In this document: one piece after another, positions 17,264-25,335 of the stretch | How the letters are laid out: every line of letters starts with the position of its first letter | Numbering within the stretch: position 1 is the stretch's first letter | Assembly (NCBI RefSeq): GCF_002002865.1 | Contig: NZ_CP019508.1 | Location: 1,332,501 to 1,396,500 of the forward strand | Direction: 5' to 3' | DNA length: 64,000 bases | Source of the DNA: Brevundimonas sp. LM2 | GTDB lineage: Bacteria > Pseudomonadota > Alphaproteobacteria > Caulobacterales > Caulobacteraceae | Position numbers and translations under genes: made by a program | The notes under the pieces: model-generated | Database searches by the model: none | The model's input: the letters and a program-made list of their open reading frames with translations, nothing else | What the model was told of the DNA's origin: nothing

Positions 17264-17800
17264 TCACCCGGCCTTCAGGGCCGCGCGGTTCCAGGGCATG
17301 ACGGCTAGAAGCCGGGCCATGCCGCAAAATCCCGTCGCCCCGGCCACGAACAGGCCCGCCCCGACGAAGGCCGACAGCCCCCAGAAGGCGGGATGGATCA
17401 TCAGCCCTAGGGCCGCGCCGAGCAGGACCAGACCGCCGGCCGTCATCTGCACCTGGCGCATCAGCTCGATGGGCCTGGTCTTGTCGGCCCGAGTCGCCAG
17501 CCCTTCAGCCTTCCAGGCGTCCAGGCCGCCCTCCAGCACGAAGGCTTCTCCCGGCACCCGCGCCGACAGACGGGCGCAGTTGACGCCCGTGCGGTTGCCG
17601 GTGCGGCAGGTGTAGATCACGTCGCGGCCGTCCGGCAGCTTGAGCGGCACCTGGTCGAAGGCGGACAGGGGGGCATGGATCGCCTCCGCCACATGCTCGC
17701 GGGCGAACTCGTCCGATTCGCGGATGTCGATCAGGACGGCGGTGTGGGCCTTCAGGCGCGCCGCGACGTCGGCGGGCTTCAGCGGGGTTAGGGTCGTCAT
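17264..17800 (-). CDS. rhodanese domain fused to a membrane hairpin (DUF2892-like)
   Basis: A 178-residue sulfurtransferase. The rhodanese domain spans about 1-105, with HAPLSAFDQV and the active-site loop TCRTGNR (Cys65). The C-terminal part has two membrane helices (about 118-160) and GFCGMARLLAVMPWNR, like DUF2892. It would present the sulfurtransferase at the inner membrane. Four bases separate it from the TauE gene downstream and four from the repressor upstream. Confidence 0.9.
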   Translation of the reverse strand: MTTLTPLKPADVAARLKAHTAVLIDIRESDEFAREHVAEAIHAPLSAFDQVPLKLPDGRDVIYTCRTGNRTGVNCARLSARVPGEAFVLEGGLDAWKAEGLATRADKTRPIELMRQVQMTAGGLVLLGAALGLMIHPAFWGLSAFVGAGLFVAGATGFCGMARLLAVMPWNRAALKAG

Positions 17801-17803
17801 GGG

Positions 17804-18136
17804 TCAGGCCTTTTCCGGGGGGAGAGGGGGGCAGTAGATCTCGGCCAGGACGGCGATCACCTTCAGGACCGCCGGTTCGGTGATGCGATAGAAGATGGTC
17901 GTGCCCTCGCGCCGGGTGTCGACCAGCGCCTCGTCCCGCAGCTTGGCGAGATGCTGGGACAGGGCCGACTGCGACAGCCCCACCAGGGGCAGCATCTGGC
18001 CGACCGACATCTCCCGATCGCCGAGCTGGCACAGGATCATCAGCCGCTTTTCATTGGCCAGCGCGCGCAGCAGCGCGGCGGCCTCGCCGGCGCTGGCTTC
18101 GAAACGGTCCAGTCCGAGGGTTTGAACATCGATCAT
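17804..18136 (-). CDS. bigR: ArsR-family persulfide-sensing repressor, BigR/SqrR type
   Basis: A 110-residue winged-helix repressor; start at 18136 gives MIDVQTLGLDRFEASAGEAA. The recognition helix region is VGLSQSALSQHLAKLRDEAL. Two cysteines at 36 (MILCQLGD) and 102 (EIYCPPL) are 66 residues apart, exactly the spacing of the two redox cysteines that form a tetrasulfide link in BigR and SqrR. The operon partners (rhodanese, TauE, persulfide dioxygenase) fit the BigR regulon. An alternative ATG 24 codons upstream would lie within the divergent promoter and is rejected. Confidence 0.88.
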   Translation of the reverse strand: MIDVQTLGLDRFEASAGEAAALLRALANEKRLMILCQLGDREMSVGQMLPLVGLSQSALSQHLAKLRDEALVDTRREGTTIFYRITEPAVLKVIAVLAEIYCPPLPPEKA

Positions 18137-18143
18137 ACCGGGC

Positions 18144-18184
18144 AATATATTCAAACTTGCTAAATAAGCAATACCTAATATATA
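18144..18184. promoter_or_regulatory. back-to-back promoters of bigR and the persulfide dioxygenase with shared operator
   Basis: Plus strand: TTGCTA (18157-18162), 16 bases, TATATA (18179-18184). Minus strand: TTGCTT (18166-18171), 16 bases, TATATT (18144-18149). The two -35 boxes are the arms of the inverted repeat TTGCT-AAATA-AGCAA (18157-18171), in an AT-rich island that stands out from the surrounding GC-rich DNA. A dimeric repressor at the repeat would block both promoters. The minus -10 is 8 bases from the bigR ATG, so that transcript may be nearly leaderless. Confidence 0.7.
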
Positions 18185-18206
18185 GGAGCTCTGAAAGGAG
18201 CGCATC

Positions 18207-19073
18207 ATGGCTCACCGTCCCGACGTCCGGGGGTTCTTCGACCCCGCGACCCATACAGTCACCTATCTGGTCAGCGACCCCGAGACGGGGCTGGCCGCGA
18301 TCATCGATCCAGTCCTGGACTATGATCCCGCCGCGGCCCGCACCTCGACCCGCTCGGTCGAGGCGGTGATGGCGGCGTTGCGCGAGGCCGACCTGACCCT
18401 GGCCCTGATCCTGGAGACCCACGCCCACGCCGACCACCTGACCGCCGCCGATCACCTGCGCGCGGCGGAGGGGGTGGGCATCGGCATCGGGGCCCACATC
18501 ACCCAGGTCCAGGCGACCTTCGCGCCCCTGTTCGACGCCGGGGACGTTACCCCCGACGGGGTCGTCTTCGACCACCTCTATGCCGACGGCGACGTCTTCG
18601 CCCTGGGCGCCCTGACGGTCGAGGTGATGCACACCCCCGGCCACACCCCCGCCTGCGTCAGTTATCGCATAGGCGATGCGGTCTTCACCGGCGACACCCT
18701 GTTCATGCCGGACTACGGCACGGCCCGGACCGACTTCCCCGGCGGCGATGCGCGGACGCTTTACCGCTCGATCCAGCGGCTGCTGGCCCTGGATCCCGGC
18801 ACCCGCCTGTTCGTCGGCCACGACTATCTGCCGGCTGGCCGGTCGGACTACCGGTTCGAGACGACGGTGGCGGCGCAGCGCGACGGCAATATCCATCTTG
18901 GCGGCGGGGTGTCGGAGGACGCCTTCGCGGCGATGCGCGAGACCCGCGATGCGACGCTCGGCGCGCCCCAACTGATCCTGCCGTCCCTGCAGGTCAACAT
19001 CCGCGCCGGAGCCCTGCCGCCGCCCGAAGCCGACGGTCGCCGCTATCTCAAACTGCCGCTGAATACGCTGTAG
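18207..19073 (+). CDS. blh: MBL-fold persulfide dioxygenase (Blh/ETHE1 type)
   Basis: A 288-residue non-heme iron metallo-beta-lactamase-fold enzyme that oxidises persulfide to sulfite. The metal motif THAHADHLTAADHL gives His72, His74, Asp76 and His77; further ligands are in MHTPGHTPACVSY, FTGDTLFMPDYGTARTDFPG and VGHDYLPAGR. The GTARTDFPGG segment is typical of the ETHE1/Blh group. It follows a good ribosome binding site (AAGGAG) and is divergent from bigR. Confidence 0.92.
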   Translation: MAHRPDVRGFFDPATHTVTYLVSDPETGLAAIIDPVLDYDPAAARTSTRSVEAVMAALREADLTLALILETHAHADHLTAADHLRAAEGVGIGIGAHITQVQATFAPLFDAGDVTPDGVVFDHLYADGDVFALGALTVEVMHTPGHTPACVSYRIGDAVFTGDTLFMPDYGTARTDFPGGDARTLYRSIQRLLALDPGTRLFVGHDYLPAGRSDYRFETTVAAQRDGNIHLGGGVSEDAFAAMRETRDATLGAPQLILPSLQVNIRAGALPPPEADGRRYLKLPLNTL

Positions 19074-19106
19074 GGGTCAGGGCGCCCTGGCTCGGGAAGC
19101 CTGGAT

Positions 19107-20015
19107 CTAGACCCCCAGGATCCAGCCTTCTTCGTCCTGCACCTGGGCGATCAGGGCCTCGTCGGTGCCCTTCTTGGGGCCGAAGGCCTTGGACAGGTCG
19201 CCGCGCTCGTCCATCAGGGCCAGGGCCTCGGCAGTGGTGCGGACCTGGGCCTGGTCCTTGAACTCGCCGGGCTGGAGCGTGGTCGGCCACATCGACGGCC
19301 AGACCTCGGCCACCAGCACCGACAGGGGCTCGACGTCGGCGGTGTCCAGCGCCCGCCAGCCGGTGCCGAACGGCCAGACGGCTGCGGACGCGCCCAGGCT
19401 CTCCAGCAGGCGGCGCACCATGGGGATGCCGACCAGGGTCTGGCCGCCGACCGCACCGGCCCCGTGCATCTGCCAATTGGACTTGGGCTGCAGCTTGCCG
19501 CCGCGGATGGCCAGTTCGGTGGCCCGGTATTCCGGAATGTCCGCGCCGGAGCCCACCGGGGGCTTGGTCGTAGTCAGCCAGCGCTGCGCCTGTTTGGCCG
19601 GGGCCCCCCACATGGGCCAGGCGGCGTCGGTCATCAGCCGGTTCATCTTGGCCGCGATCTGATAGCGGTTGTTGGTGTTGTCGGCCTTGTCGACGATGTT
19701 GGCGGCGACGAATTTCCAGATCGCGCTCCAGGCCGGCGTGTCCTTCAGGCCCAGGCGCGCGGCCGTGCCGACCGGATAGCCCAGCGAGAAGTCGACGCCG
19801 ACCAGGACCCGGTCGCCGCGCTTCCTGTGGTCGGCCAGGATGGATTTCAGCAGCGCCTCGCCCTCGGCCCGGGTCGCGACGTTGTGGGTCTCGCCATACA
19901 GGCGGAAGCGGACGTCGCGCTTGGCCACGCCGATCCAGACCGAGTTGTCGCCCAGCTTCTTGCCCTCGGCGGCGGTCCAGTCGGCAACGATATAGGCGTC
20001 GAACAGGCGGGCCAC
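19107..20015 (-). CDS. conserved hypothetical protein, possible DUF429-like nuclease fold
   Basis: A 302-residue soluble protein, GTG start. YIVADWTAAEGKKLGDNSVW at the N-terminus and VLVGVDFSLGYPVG near residue 80 form paired acidic beta-strand motifs like those of RNase-H-fold proteins of the DUF429 group. Later GAPAKQAQRWLTTTK and GWRALDTADVEPLSVLVAEV are well defined but not recognised. Catalytic activity is speculative. It stands alone on the minus strand, convergent with the persulfide dioxygenase gene. Confidence 0.6.
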   Translation of the reverse strand: MARLFDAYIVADWTAAEGKKLGDNSVWIGVAKRDVRFRLYGETHNVATRAEGEALLKSILADHRKRGDRVLVGVDFSLGYPVGTAARLGLKDTPAWSAIWKFVAANIVDKADNTNNRYQIAAKMNRLMTDAAWPMWGAPAKQAQRWLTTTKPPVGSGADIPEYRATELAIRGGKLQPKSNWQMHGAGAVGGQTLVGIPMVRRLLESLGASAAVWPFGTGWRALDTADVEPLSVLVAEVWPSMWPTTLQPGEFKDQAQVRTTAEALALMDERGDLSKAFGPKKGTDEALIAQVQDEEGWILGV

Positions 20016-20103
20016 GGCGGGCTCCTTAAGGCGATCATAGACAGGGAAATGCGGAGGGCGTGGTTTAGGCCTTCCCCCGGCGCGAAGAAAGCAAAACCGG
20101 TCG

Positions 20104-20616
20104 CTACTTCAGCAGGGCTTCCAGGTGCGACAGCCAGCGACGGCCCAGGCGCATGGCCTCGGGCGGCGATCCGGCCTGGCCCGAGGCCATGGCGTTCCAC
20201 AGGGCCAGCTCGAACTCCGGATAGCGGGCATCGGCGAACAGCAGGCGCAGGGTGACCTGTTCGGCGTCGGGGGCCAGGACGTCCAGCGCCTTGCGCGCCT
20301 CGCCGCGCCGCACCCGCGCCACGACATGGCCGTCGACGATCAGCTCGCCCCCCTCGATCTCGTCGAAGGCATAGACCAGGCCGTGCGCGCCCCGGTCCCA
20401 CAGCACGGCCACCTGACCGCCGTCGAAGTCCAGTCCGGCGGCCCGGCCCTCCGACGCGGACACGGCCTCGACCTCGGGCGCGGTCCCCAGCGACTTCAGC
20501 ATGGCGCGGCGCAGGCGGCGGTCGGGCTCCATCCACCAGTTCAGGGTCAGGGCGCCGGTGGTCAGGGCGGCCGCCGCCAGGGCCACCAAAAGGATGACGC
20601 GCAGGGTCTCAGCCAT
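20104..20616 (-). CDS. hypothetical protein with one N-terminal membrane segment
   Basis: A 170-residue protein beginning MAETLRVILLVALAAAALTT, a single membrane anchor or uncleaved signal, followed by a basic-acidic soluble domain (EPDRRLRRAMLKSLGTAPEV, VAVLWDRGAHGLVYAFDEIE, and a C-terminal helix around WRRWLSH-like residues). No family recognised. Sixteen bases downstream of xthA on the same strand, so probably co-transcribed with it. Confidence 0.7.
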   Translation of the reverse strand: MAETLRVILLVALAAAALTTGALTLNWWMEPDRRLRRAMLKSLGTAPEVEAVSASEGRAAGLDFDGGQVAVLWDRGAHGLVYAFDEIEGGELIVDGHVVARVRRGEARKALDVLAPDAEQVTLRLLFADARYPEFELALWNAMASGQAGSPPEAMRLGRRWLSHLEALLK

Positions 20617-20631
20617 CTCGGGCCCCGCCCA

Positions 20632-21426
20632 TCAGTCGGCCAGGTCGATCACGACCGGAACGTGGTCGGACGGCTTGTCCATGTCGCGGGCGTCGCGGTG
20701 GGTCTCGACGCTGACGAACCGGTCGGCGGCCTGGGGCGACAACAGATGGAAGTCGATGCGGATGCCGTGGTCGCGTTGCCAGGCCCCGGCCTGATAGTCC
20801 CAGAAGGTATAGGTTCCCGGCGGCTGGCGGCCCAGCTCCCCCGCCTCGTACAATCCGAGCCCCTTCAGGGCGCGGAAGGCGGCGCGGCTTTCGGGCTGGA
20901 ACAGGGCGTCGTTGACCCAGGCGGCGGGTGACTTGGCGTCGTCGGGGGTCGGGATGACGTTGTAGTCGCCGCACAGGCTGAAGGCCTCCTCCTGCGCCAG
21001 CAGGGCGCGGGCATGGGCGTTCAGCCGGGCCATCCAGCGCAGCTTGTAGTCGAACTTCTCGGTGCCGATCGGATTGCCGTTGGGCAGATACAGGCCGCCG
21101 ACGCGGACGGGGCGGGGGGCCTCGATCAGGGCCTCGATATAGCGGGCCTGGTCCTCGACGCCTTCCGCCAGCAGGTCCGAGCCCGGCAGCCCACGTCGCA
21201 CGTCGGAAACGGGGTATTTCGAGAGCAGGGCGACGCCGTTGTAGGATTTCTGACCGTGGGTCTCGACGTTGTAGCCCAGGCTCTCGAAGGCCTCGCGCGG
21301 GAACCTGTCGTCGACGGTCTTGATCTCCTGGAAACAGACGACGTCGGGTTTCGCCCCCTCCAGCCATGCGAGGACGGTCGGCAGGCGGGCGTTGACGGAG
21401 TTGACGTTCCAGGTGGCGATGCGCAT
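20632..21426 (-). CDS. xthA: exodeoxyribonuclease III
   Basis: AP endonuclease / 3'-5' exonuclease of base excision repair. Start at 21426 (MRIATWNVNSVNARL) is the canonical family N-terminus; the 20 codons of open frame upstream are not homologous. 264 residues with CFQEIKTVDDRFP (catalytic Glu), NGNPIGTEKFDYKL, LCGDYNVIPTPDD and the C-terminal WDYQAGAWQRDHGIRIDFHL and SDHVPVVIDL. Confidence 0.95.
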   Translation of the reverse strand: MRIATWNVNSVNARLPTVLAWLEGAKPDVVCFQEIKTVDDRFPREAFESLGYNVETHGQKSYNGVALLSKYPVSDVRRGLPGSDLLAEGVEDQARYIEALIEAPRPVRVGGLYLPNGNPIGTEKFDYKLRWMARLNAHARALLAQEEAFSLCGDYNVIPTPDDAKSPAAWVNDALFQPESRAAFRALKGLGLYEAGELGRQPPGTYTFWDYQAGAWQRDHGIRIDFHLLSPQAADRFVSVETHRDARDMDKPSDHVPVVIDLAD

Positions 21427-21483
21427 CGCCGGGACGCTAGGCGGCGTCGCCGGATCGGGCAAGGCACCACCGCCGCCGCAGCC

Positions 21484-21524
21484 CAAAACGCAGAAGGCCC
21501 GGCGAGCGCGATGCCGCCGGGCCT
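21484..21524 (-). terminator. probable terminator of the cysteine-module protein gene
   Basis: Stem AGGCCCGGC (21495-21503) pairs with GCCGGGCCT (21516-21524). On the minus strand it is followed by TCTGCGTTTT, a poor U-tract. It lies between the stop of the 21548 gene and xthA. Confidence 0.5.
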
Positions 21525-21547
21525 CCTTTATGGGGCGTCTGCCGGCT

Positions 21548-22549
21548 TTACTGGGCCGGGGCGCTGACGGTGCCCTCCGGCAGGGGCGGCACGATCGTCA
21601 GGGTGCAGCCGCCGCCGATGCGCTGGGCGACCTCGCAGGGATAGACGCGCTGCACCGCATAGGCGCTGTCCATGCGGACGATAATGCCGTTGTCGGCCGC
21701 GCATTTGGCCTCGTAGAAGGACCCGTTGGCATTGGTCCCCATGTAACGGGACTGGGTGACGTCGCAGGCGGCGGCCTCGGCATTGCCGGCGAAACGCGCC
21801 TTCAGCGACGCGGCCTTTTCGGCCGGCGTGGTGAACTGGCAGGCCAGGGCGGCCTCGAGGATCCGGCTGCATTCGGTGGCTTTCCAGCCGCCGGCCTTCA
21901 GCTTCTGCAGCAGGTAGCCGTCGACCCCGTCGCAGCCCACTTCATACAGTTCCTCGCCGTCGATCTGCTTGCTCAGCGAATTGCCCTCGTTGGGCACGCA
22001 GGGCAGGTTGGCCTCGCGCGCATAGTCCACCATGACCCGCAGCACGTCGAGGTTCTGGGGAAGGGCGCAGCGAATGTCCGTCGTCGCGGGCGCGCCGGGC
22101 GTGGCCGGGGCGGGGGCGGCGGCCGGATTGGCCGCAGCGGCGGCGGCGAGACGCGCCTGGGTGGCGGCGAGCTGCACGCAGTCAAACCCCTGGGGCGGCG
22201 TGCTGGCAATCAGGATATAGCCCGGGCCCGTGGCGCAGGCCGCCTCATAGACGCGCGACTCGCCGGACATCAGGGGCGAGAGGGTGGCCTCGGTCGCCTG
22301 ACAGGCCAGGCCCGCACCGGTGGCCAAGGCCTGGGCCGCGGCGAGATTTTCCTCGGGCGTCGGTGCGGCCGGGGCGCTGTTGCGGCCCTGGCGCCGGGTG
22401 CGGCCGGCGGCGGCGGCGGCGGCCTCTGCCGGGGGCTGTGCCGCCCTCGGCCGGGGCGAGCCTTCGGACTGGGCGGCGGCCGGGGCGGCCCCGAAGCCGG
22501 TAAGCGCGATCGCCGCGCCGATTGCGGCGATGAAGGATGACTTGAACAC
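21548..22549 (-). CDS. secreted protein with three four-cysteine modules, function unknown
   Basis: A 333-residue exported protein; GTG start at 22549 with AGGAG eight bases before it, giving signal MFKSSFIAAIGAAIALTGFG and cleavage near APAAAQ. After an Ala/Pro-rich linker there are 12 cysteines in three modules: Cys 83, 105, 124, 161; 184, 206, 227, 237; 262, 283, 305, 315. Each module has C-x20/21-C-x18-21-C then a fourth Cys, with [VLF]YE before the second Cys (RVYEAAC, LYEVGC, FYEAKC) and a GYI/GYL/GII strand after it. This looks like a repeated disulfide-bonded domain; I know no named family for it. Confidence 0.8.
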   Translation of the reverse strand: MFKSSFIAAIGAAIALTGFGAAPAAAQSEGSPRPRAAQPPAEAAAAAAGRTRRQGRNSAPAAPTPEENLAAAQALATGAGLACQATEATLSPLMSGESRVYEAACATGPGYILIASTPPQGFDCVQLAATQARLAAAAAANPAAAPAPATPGAPATTDIRCALPQNLDVLRVMVDYAREANLPCVPNEGNSLSKQIDGEELYEVGCDGVDGYLLQKLKAGGWKATECSRILEAALACQFTTPAEKAASLKARFAGNAEAAACDVTQSRYMGTNANGSFYEAKCAADNGIIVRMDSAYAVQRVYPCEVAQRIGGGCTLTIVPPLPEGTVSAPAQ

Positions 22550-22680
22550 GAGGGGCTCCTGGAGCGCGTGGGGGGTGCCCCAAGCCTTGGCGGGGCCCCG
22601 TGGCGAGGTCAAGGCCGGTCGCCCCCCGACGTGCTGCGGACGCTGGACGCGCACGGCCACCCGGGCTTAAGGTCGGCGCG

Positions 22681-23793
22681 TTGCGATTGGAGACGGACTT
22701 GGCCGACGGCGTCAGCATCAGCGAAGGCGGCATCGAGCCCGGTGCGGAGGCTCCGCGCGGGCTGGTCTATCCCATGGGCGCAGCACCCCTGCTGGGAGAA
22801 GCCGTGGAGGCGGCTGCGGGCGTCCTGTGGCTGCGGCTGCCGCTGCCGATGCAGCTCAATCACGTCAATGTCTATGCCATCGCGGACGGCGACGGCTGGG
22901 TCGTGGTCGATACCGGTATCCGCACCTCCGAGGCGCTGGCGGGCTGGGAGGCGGCGCTGGCGGGGCCGCTGGGCGGGCGACCGGTCACGCGGGTCCTCTG
23001 CACCCATATGCATCCCGATCACATCGGCCTGGCCGGCTGGCTGTGCGAGCGCTTCGACGCCCCGTTGCTGATGACCCAGCTGGAATATGTCACCGGCCGG
23101 ATGCTGGTCTCGGACACCGGTCCGGCCCCCGAGGCCGGCGCGATCTTCTGGCGCGCCGCCGGCTGGTCGGAGGATCAGGTCGAGCACTATCGGACCTCCT
23201 ACGGCCGCTTCGCCAAAGGGGTCGCGCCCCTGCCGGCCGGGTATCAGCGGCTCTCCGAAGGCCAGACCCTGTCGATCGGCGGGGACGTCTGGACCATCGT
23301 GATCGGCAATGGGCACAGCCCGGAGCACGCCTGTCTGTGGCGTCGCTCGGACGGCGTGCTGATCGCGGGCGACCAGATCCTGCCCCGGATCTCGTCCAAC
23401 ATCTCCGTCTGGCCCACCGAACCTCTGGCCGACCCGCTGCACGACTGGATGACGTCGCTGGAGCGGCTAGGAGATCTGCTGCCGGCGGACACCTTGGTCC
23501 TGCCCGGGCACGGCGAGCCCTTCACCGGCGTCCTGCCGCGGATCGAGGCGCTGAAGCGCGGCCACCGGGTATCGCTGACGCGGCTGGAGCGGACCCTGCG
23601 CACGCCGTCGCGTGCCGTCGACTGCTTCGGGGCCCTGTTCGCGCGCCCGGTGGACGGCGGCCTGCTGGGCATGGCCACCGGCGAGGCGATCGCGCATCTG
23701 AACTATCTGGCCGGTCAGGGCCGCGCGCGTCGGGATCGTGACGCCCACGGAGTCGACTGGTGGAGCCTGATCGAAACGGAGACCCCCGCATGA
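22681..23793 (+). CDS. MBL-fold metallo-hydrolase
   Basis: About 370 residues. The metallo-beta-lactamase motif CTHMHPDHIGLAGWL supplies the His-x-His-x-Asp-His ligands; later ligands are in GNGHSPEHACLW, IAGDQILPRIS and LPGHGEPF. The last His and the C-terminal helical domain resemble the glyoxalase II-like or SoxH-type hydrolases encoded next to acyl-CoA enzymes. The start is uncertain: I chose TTG at 22681, preceded by AAGG at 7-9 bases; an ATG at 22774 would still leave the catalytic domain whole. It overlaps the enoyl-CoA hydratase start as ATGA. Confidence 0.85.
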   Translation: MRLETDLADGVSISEGGIEPGAEAPRGLVYPMGAAPLLGEAVEAAAGVLWLRLPLPMQLNHVNVYAIADGDGWVVVDTGIRTSEALAGWEAALAGPLGGRPVTRVLCTHMHPDHIGLAGWLCERFDAPLLMTQLEYVTGRMLVSDTGPAPEAGAIFWRAAGWSEDQVEHYRTSYGRFAKGVAPLPAGYQRLSEGQTLSIGGDVWTIVIGNGHSPEHACLWRRSDGVLIAGDQILPRISSNISVWPTEPLADPLHDWMTSLERLGDLLPADTLVLPGHGEPFTGVLPRIEALKRGHRVSLTRLERTLRTPSRAVDCFGALFARPVDGGLLGMATGEAIAHLNYLAGQGRARRDRDAHGVDWWSLIETETPA

Positions 23794-24581
23794 GCGACCC
23801 CACCGCGTCCGAAGCCGTCCGCGTCACCCTGGGCGACGGCGTCCTGACCGTCACCCTGAACCGCCCGGACAAGAAGAACGCCATCACCCAGGCCATGTAC
23901 GCGGTGCTGGCCGAGGCGACCCAGCGGGCGCGGACCGATGACGCCGTGCGCGTCCTGCTGTTCCGGGCCGAAGGGGACAGCTTCTCGGCGGGCAACGACA
24001 TCGCCGATTTCATCGCCATCGGGGCGTCGGGCGGGGGCCAGGTGGTCGATGCGCCGGTGTTCCACTTCCTGAAGGCCTTGGCCGAGCTGGACAAGCCGGC
24101 GGTCGCGGCCGTGCGCGGCCGGGCCGTCGGGATCGGCCTGACCCTGCTGCTGCATTGCGACCTGGTGGTGGTGGCCGAGGACGCCCTGCTGTCGGTGCCC
24201 TTCATCAACCTCGCCCTCGCGCCTGAGGCGGCCTCGTCGCTGCTGCTGCCGCGTGTGGTCGGCCATCAGCGGGCGTTCGAGATGTTCGCCCTGGGCGAGG
24301 CGATCGACGGCCGGACGGCCCTGGCCTGGGGCCTGGCGAACCGCGCCGTGCCCGCCGCCGATGTCGATGCGGTGGCCTCGGGCCTGGCCGCCAGGCTGGC
24401 GACCCGGGCACCGAACTCGATCCGCAAGAGCAAGCAGCTGATGCGCGACGCGGAGGCTCTGTGGGCCCTGATGCTGCGCGAAGGCGAGGCCTTCGGCTCC
24501 CAGATGTCGAGCCCCGAGGCGATGGAGGCCTTCATGGCCTTCAGCCAGAAGCGCGCGCCGGACTTCTCCAAGGCGGGATGA
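23790..24581 (+). CDS. enoyl-CoA hydratase/isomerase family protein
   Basis: A 263-residue crotonase-fold enzyme. Start at 23790 overlaps the upstream stop (ATGA, 23790-23793). Features: LTVTLNRPDKKNAIT near the N-terminus, the oxyanion-hole segment DSFSAGNDIADF, the second one VRGRAVGIGLTLLLHCDLVV, and the catalytic-Glu region LALAPEAASSLLLP. The substrate is unclear; coupling with an MBL hydrolase suggests a thioester pathway. Confidence 0.9.
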   Translation: MSDPTASEAVRVTLGDGVLTVTLNRPDKKNAITQAMYAVLAEATQRARTDDAVRVLLFRAEGDSFSAGNDIADFIAIGASGGGQVVDAPVFHFLKALAELDKPAVAAVRGRAVGIGLTLLLHCDLVVVAEDALLSVPFINLALAPEAASSLLLPRVVGHQRAFEMFALGEAIDGRTALAWGLANRAVPAADVDAVASGLAARLATRAPNSIRKSKQLMRDAEALWALMLREGEAFGSQMSSPEAMEAFMAFSQKRAPDFSKAG

Positions 24582-24587
24582 TGCGTA

Positions 24588-24757
24588 GTCCTTCCCCCGC
24601 TTGCGGGGGAAAGCCGTCCGTCTTCGGCCGCAGGCCGAACAGGACGGATGGGGGAAGCTGATTTTTCTTCTGCCAAGGCAAGCAAGACTTCCCCATCGGC
24701 CCTGGATCGCTGCGCGATCGACGGGCCGCTTTCCCCCATGAAGAATGGGGGAAGGAC
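24588..24757. repeat. 170-bp intergenic element with 11-bp terminal inverted repeats
   Basis: Begins GTCCTTCCCCC (24588-24598) and ends GGGGGAAGGAC (24747-24757), an exact inverted repeat. Inside are smaller hairpins: CCCCCGCTTGCGGGGG at the left end, TCGGCCGCAGGCCGA, and TTCCCCCATGAAGAATGGGGGAA at the right end. It fills almost the whole 222-base gap between the hydratase and the acetyltransferase; no ORF of note. I see no convincing target-site duplication. Confidence 0.7.
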
Positions 24758-24803
24758 GTGTTGCGCTTGATCCCGCCCCCCATTGCCCCTAAGCGCCCGC
24801 GCC

Positions 24804-25295
24804 ATGTCCGCGTCGCTTGCCACCACACCCGTCCTCCGCATCGCGCCGGAAACCCCCGCCGACGCGGCCGCGGTCGATCGGCTGGTGCTGGCCGCCTTCG
24901 GGCCGGGCCGGTTCGCCAAGACGGCCGAGCGCATCCGGGAAGGGGCGAGCCTGGCGGCCGGCTATGTGGCCCGCGAGGACGGACGATTGATTGGATCCGT
25001 GCGGCTGTGGGCGATCACCGTCGGCGGTCTGGACGCGGTCTTCCTGGGGCCGATCACGGTCGCCGCCGACCTCCGGGCGCGGGGTCTGGGCGCCGATCTG
25101 GTCGGCATGTGCCTGGGGCAGGCCCAGGCCCTGGGCGTCGCCGGCGTGCTGCTGGTCGGCGACCTGCCGTATTTCTCGCGGTTCGGCTTCGCGATCGCCA
25201 AGGGCGTGAAACTGCCCGGCCCGGCCGATCCCGGGCGGGTGCTGTGGCTGGGGATCACCGCGACCGCGCCCGAGGGTCTGGCGCTGCCGGCCTAG
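24804..25295 (+). CDS. GNAT family N-acetyltransferase
   Basis: A 163-residue acetyltransferase; start at 24804 (MSASLATTPVLRIAPETPAD). The four GNAT blocks are visible: strand SVRLWAITVGGLDAVFLGPI, acetyl-CoA loop VAADLRARGLGADLVGMC (R-x-x-G-x-G/A-like), and YFSRFGFAIA, the YbhO/YhbS-type C-terminal motif. The last part resembles the YhbS subgroup, whose substrates are unknown. Confidence 0.85.
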   Translation: MSASLATTPVLRIAPETPADAAAVDRLVLAAFGPGRFAKTAERIREGASLAAGYVAREDGRLIGSVRLWAITVGGLDAVFLGPITVAADLRARGLGADLVGMCLGQAQALGVAGVLLVGDLPYFSRFGFAIAKGVKLPGPADPGRVLWLGITATAPEGLALPA

Positions 25296-25335
25296 ACGTC
25301 TTTCGCCGGGTCGCGACGCGGCCTAAGTCTGTCGC

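Noticed and set aside
18137..18208. Upstream ATG start for the BigR-like repressor
   Set aside because: The added 24 residues are translated from the divergent promoter and are not part of the ArsR family.
19078..19089. Palindrome CAGGGCGCCCTG after the persulfide dioxygenase gene as a terminator
   Set aside because: No loop and no T-tract; a 12-bp GC palindrome is not remarkable in this base composition.
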